DNA from: a virus
IMG/VR virus record: IMGVR_UViG_3300025131_000098
Coordinates: 1 to 42,285 of that record
Length of the DNA: 42,285 bases
Strand: one strand, 5' to 3'
Shown here: in pieces, positions 39,719 to 42,285 of the stretch
Numbering within the stretch: the stretch's first letter is position 1
Layout of the letters: each line of letters starts with the position of its first letter
Translations under genes and position numbers: made by a program
The notes under the pieces: model-generated
The model's input: the letters and a program-made list of their open reading frames with translations, nothing else
Told to the model about the DNA's origin: nothing
Database searches by the model: none

Positions 39719-42186
39719 TGCCTGCAAATTACGATGTCAAAATAACAAAAACTGACGGAAGTAGCAACGAAGTATTACTTAGTTTAGACAGAACCGAAGA
39801 AGGCGGAGGGTACGCATTAGAACATATATCCCCTGCCCCACCTAACCAGGCATCTGATGCAGCAAACTATCAACAGCAATCCCCTGACTTAGGCCTTGTA
39901 TTGGACCAGGACACGTTTCATAGGGGATTTGGACAATCTCTATTAGAGCGTTTTGATGACGCAAGTACAGCTAATGCTGCTAAAAGTCGTTACGCCTACT
40001 CTGACAAGGTGTTAGGCATGTTTAAAGGTGAGTTAGTAATGGGTTACAAAGAGGATGATGTTGGAGTTATATTAAAAAATGGTTCTTTAGAAGATGGGAC
40101 TGTAACAGATTGGACAGGAAGTAGTGTTACTGTAGCTATAGAATCCACAACAGTTCGTACTGGAAGCTATAGTTTAAAGGCTACCCTTGGTTCAAGCGCT
40201 GGTACAGTTAGTCAGGCTTACGGAGGAACTGTAAGTGTGTTAAGAAGCAGAGAAGTTACATTTTCTGCTTTTGTAAGAAGGTCAAGTGGTTCAGGGACTA
40301 TTACAGCTAAGATTACAGATAGTGCAGGCACTACTACAGGTACAAGTTCTACAAGTGCTGCAGCTAGTGATTGGGAAGCAGTATATGCAACCAAAACTAT
40401 TGATTCTGGTGCAACAAGTCTTACCTTTACTCTAACTGGAAGTGCTGATGAGGATGTATTTTTTATAGATGACATTAATGTAACTCCTTCTGGTGGCACA
40501 ACATGGACAACTCCTCAAGAATTTGGTGGTAATGTGTATGCTGCAGCAGGTAGGTGTGTATATAAATGGGATGATTCTAGCGAATATTGGCATGTAGTTT
40601 ATGCTGATGCTGCTTACAATATTACAGATATGATTAGTTTTGATGGAGCTTTGTATATAGGGTTCGGGACAAGTCAGGTATATTACAGAAGCACAGATGG
40701 AACTACATGGGCAGTACCTAGTACTAATACAGGCAATAATAGGTTTGCTACATATTTTGAAAGAGCAAGAAATGCTAGTGGAAATTATGCTTTATTTAAA
40801 AATAGAGCTAACACAGTTAATGTAACAACTGATCCAAGCGATACTGCTAACTGGGGTTCTGAAATAACTGTAGGTGATTCAGACAGGGATATAACTAGCC
40901 TTACGTCTGCTAATGATATTTTATATGTAGGCCGTGAAGACGGGTTGTTTTCTTATGATAGATCAACTCAAAAATTCAGAGACCTGCAACCTGAAGCAAA
41001 CTTTTTCCCAGATTCAAATAACTTTAAGGCATCTATAGGTAGAGCAGGAAGTTTGTTTGCATCTGGAGGAGATCAATCTTTTTGGTCTATATCTGACGGA
41101 TTCTTTGATGGAGCAAAAAACTGGGAAGACTTGTCTTATTTATTTAAAGCAGCAGGTATACGAGGGTATGGAGGTAGAGTTACAGCAGTAACTCAAGATA
41201 GAAACAATTTATTTGTAGCTTTAGCTGATGACTTAGAAGGAGATGCAGGGTTTGGTTATACTTTCCCTTTTACATTTGCAGGAGCTGGAAAATCTAAAGC
41301 TGTAAAGTTATTGGGAGTAAGAACTCAACGTGAATCAGCAACTGATAATCCTGAAACAGTAGCTCATTCTATATCTAACTTTGATGTATCTGAGATTACA
41401 TCCATGGGTAAATTTAAAGGTACAGACGCAGTAAGAACGAGTTTGTTTGTGCTAGGAAATAAGATCGAAGATGATTTGGCTGCAATATCAAACGACACAA
41501 GTTTAAGAGCAATCAGGCTTAGAATGCCTATAAGAAACGAAAACCCTGCTCTTAACTCTTTATCTGAACACAGTTTATCTGGAGCCTTTTATACATCCTG
41601 GGTTAACTTTAACTTTCCAGATGTTCAAAAAAGCGCAGTAAAAATAAATATAACTGGAAAAAATTTAGATTCAAATAAATATGTAACTGTTTATTATAAG
41701 ACTGATGACGACACCGATGATGATACCTCAGGTTGGACTGTGTTTGGTTCTGATGGTAAAGCAACATCAGCTTCTACAACTATAACTTCAAGTATTCAGC
41801 TTAACTTTAAACGTATTAGATTTAAATTAGCATTTACCACTAATGATGCTTCAAGTTCACCAATCATTACAGGTTTTGTATTTCATTCTATGTGGAACCC
41901 TATTGAGTTTAGAAGGTGGGGAGTTGTGGCGAAATTAAGCGATAAACGTAGTTTGGCAATGAGGAGAGTTAGGAATCAAACTCTACGAACAGCTGACCTT
42001 AACAACCTGGAGACCTTGAGAAAAGAACCACTTATACTTTATACTGATCTTGATGGCTCAAGTCATTACGTTAGTATGCGATATCGAGATGAGTTAATCA
42101 AATCTCGTATACAATCGACAAGAAATGTACAACTTGACCAAACTAGGAGATTATACCTAGAACTCACGGAGGTGAAAACGAGCTAA
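39718..42186 (+). CDS. tail nozzle-like protein with beta-propeller and carbohydrate-binding-like module
   Basis: An 822-aa protein. Residues 1-118 form a conserved virion-binding part. A jelly-roll module follows at about 119-260, with KNGSLEDGTVTDWTGSS at the start and FFIDDINVTPSGG at the end. The core of about 260-620 has propeller-like repeats (NVYAAAGRCVYKWDDSSEYW, ALYIGFGTSQVYYRSTDGTT and ILYVGREDGLFSYDRSTQKF). The last ~200 residues are beta-rich. Order after the adaptor-like gene and size fit a podovirus nozzle protein. The module interrupts the first propeller blade, so it looks inserted. The gene continues across the circle: its end recurs at 1-46. Confidence 0.7.
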   Translation: MPANYDVKITKTDGSSNEVLLSLDRTEEGGGYALEHISPAPPNQASDAANYQQQSPDLGLVLDQDTFHRGFGQSLLERFDDASTANAAKSRYAYSDKVLGMFKGELVMGYKEDDVGVILKNGSLEDGTVTDWTGSSVTVAIESTTVRTGSYSLKATLGSSAGTVSQAYGGTVSVLRSREVTFSAFVRRSSGSGTITAKITDSAGTTTGTSSTSAAASDWEAVYATKTIDSGATSLTFTLTGSADEDVFFIDDINVTPSGGTTWTTPQEFGGNVYAAAGRCVYKWDDSSEYWHVVYADAAYNITDMISFDGALYIGFGTSQVYYRSTDGTTWAVPSTNTGNNRFATYFERARNASGNYALFKNRANTVNVTTDPSDTANWGSEITVGDSDRDITSLTSANDILYVGREDGLFSYDRSTQKFRDLQPEANFFPDSNNFKASIGRAGSLFASGGDQSFWSISDGFFDGAKNWEDLSYLFKAAGIRGYGGRVTAVTQDRNNLFVALADDLEGDAGFGYTFPFTFAGAGKSKAVKLLGVRTQRESATDNPETVAHSISNFDVSEITSMGKFKGTDAVRTSLFVLGNKIEDDLAAISNDTSLRAIRLRMPIRNENPALNSLSEHSLSGAFYTSWVNFNFPDVQKSAVKINITGKNLDSNKYVTVYYKTDDDTDDDTSGWTVFGSDGKATSASTTITSSIQLNFKRIRFKLAFTTNDASSSPIITGFVFHSMWNPIEFRRWGVVAKLSDKRSLAMRRVRNQTLRTADLNNLETLRKEPLILYTDLDGSSHYVSMRYRDELIKSRIQSTRNVQLDQTRRLYLELTEVKTS

Positions 42187-42285
42187 TGGCAAATGAATTT
42201 AAACATGATAGTGTAGGTACCCAGCTTACACAAGCAGAATGGGAAGATGTCGGAGGGCACGTTTTAGACTCTCAGGCAACTGGAG
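42160..42285. repeat. terminal direct repeat, right copy (assembly overlap)
   Basis: Identical to bases 20-145 (offset 42140). It begins in the last codons of the nozzle-like gene and runs 100 bases into the fibre gene. Confidence 0.9.
42186..42285 (+). CDS. 5' end of repeat-rich tail fibre gene (redundant partial copy)
   Basis: The first 33 codons of the fibre gene that is complete at 46-2289, identical in sequence. It is cut by the window edge and is a duplicate arising from the circular overlap, not a second gene. Confidence 0.9.
   Translation, partial: MANEFKHDSVGTQLTQAEWEDVGGHVLDSQATG

Noticed and set aside
20-42285. 126-bp terminal repeat as a physical terminal redundancy or attachment site
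   Set aside because: Both copies lie inside continuous coding sequence and the duplication is exactly what an assembler writes for a circular or permuted molecule; no integrase is present.

Overview
The window is a complete or nearly complete genome of a tailed bacteriophage, circular (or circularly permuted) in assembly. Bases 20-145 recur exactly at 42160-42285, so the unique length is about 42,140 bp, and the tail gene at the right edge runs on into the gene at the left edge. The AT-rich composition, TAATG/ATGA-coupled genes, propeller and repeat-rich tail fibres and carbohydrate-binding modules suggest a lytic, podovirus-like phage from an aquatic metagenome. No integrase or repressor is visible. 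The host cannot be named from the sequence.

There are two convergent transcription units. The rightward (late) unit begins at about 19.6 kb. It carries a GIY-YIG (T5orf172-type) protein, a probable small terminase, the large terminase, the portal, two very large virion proteins (1018 and 2282 aa), scaffold, major capsid protein, small head proteins, a tail adaptor-like and a tail nozzle-like protein. Across the circle junction it continues with a repeat-rich fibre, a beta-propeller fibre, a run of small membrane or basic proteins (4.0-5.0 kb), a membrane-anchored protein, an FmdB-like zinc ribbon and a GC-richer cytosine-5 DNA methyltransferase. The leftward (early) unit runs from about 18.6 to 7.67 kb. 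It carries small unknown proteins, a MoxR-type AAA+ ATPase paired with a von Willebrand A protein, a DnaJ-like zinc protein, a RecT-like annealing protein, a DnaC/DnaI-like helicase loader and a PD-(D/E)XK nuclease. No DNA or RNA polymerase, primase or endolysin is recognisable. The phage seems to recruit host DnaB and the host replisome.

Three things stand out. (1) The methyltransferase gene is open over its whole length in a second frame. That 360-aa product carries motifs I recognise from phage proteins found with cytosine methylases, so the DNA probably encodes two proteins. (2) From about 17.08 to 19.59 kb, around the divergence point, the DNA is a dense succession of perfect, sequence-unrelated hairpins, some nested, and the structure continues through two small genes. 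Nearly all stems are Watson-Crick without G-U pairs. (3) The 2282-aa virion protein contains a circularly permuted YpsA/'molybdenum cofactor carrier'-like Rossmann domain, split by an insertion, which could enter the host with the DNA.

Small genes of 24, 41, 49, 58 and 59 aa were found by hand. Several starts were moved to the codon best supported by a ribosome binding site or by overlap with the preceding stop.
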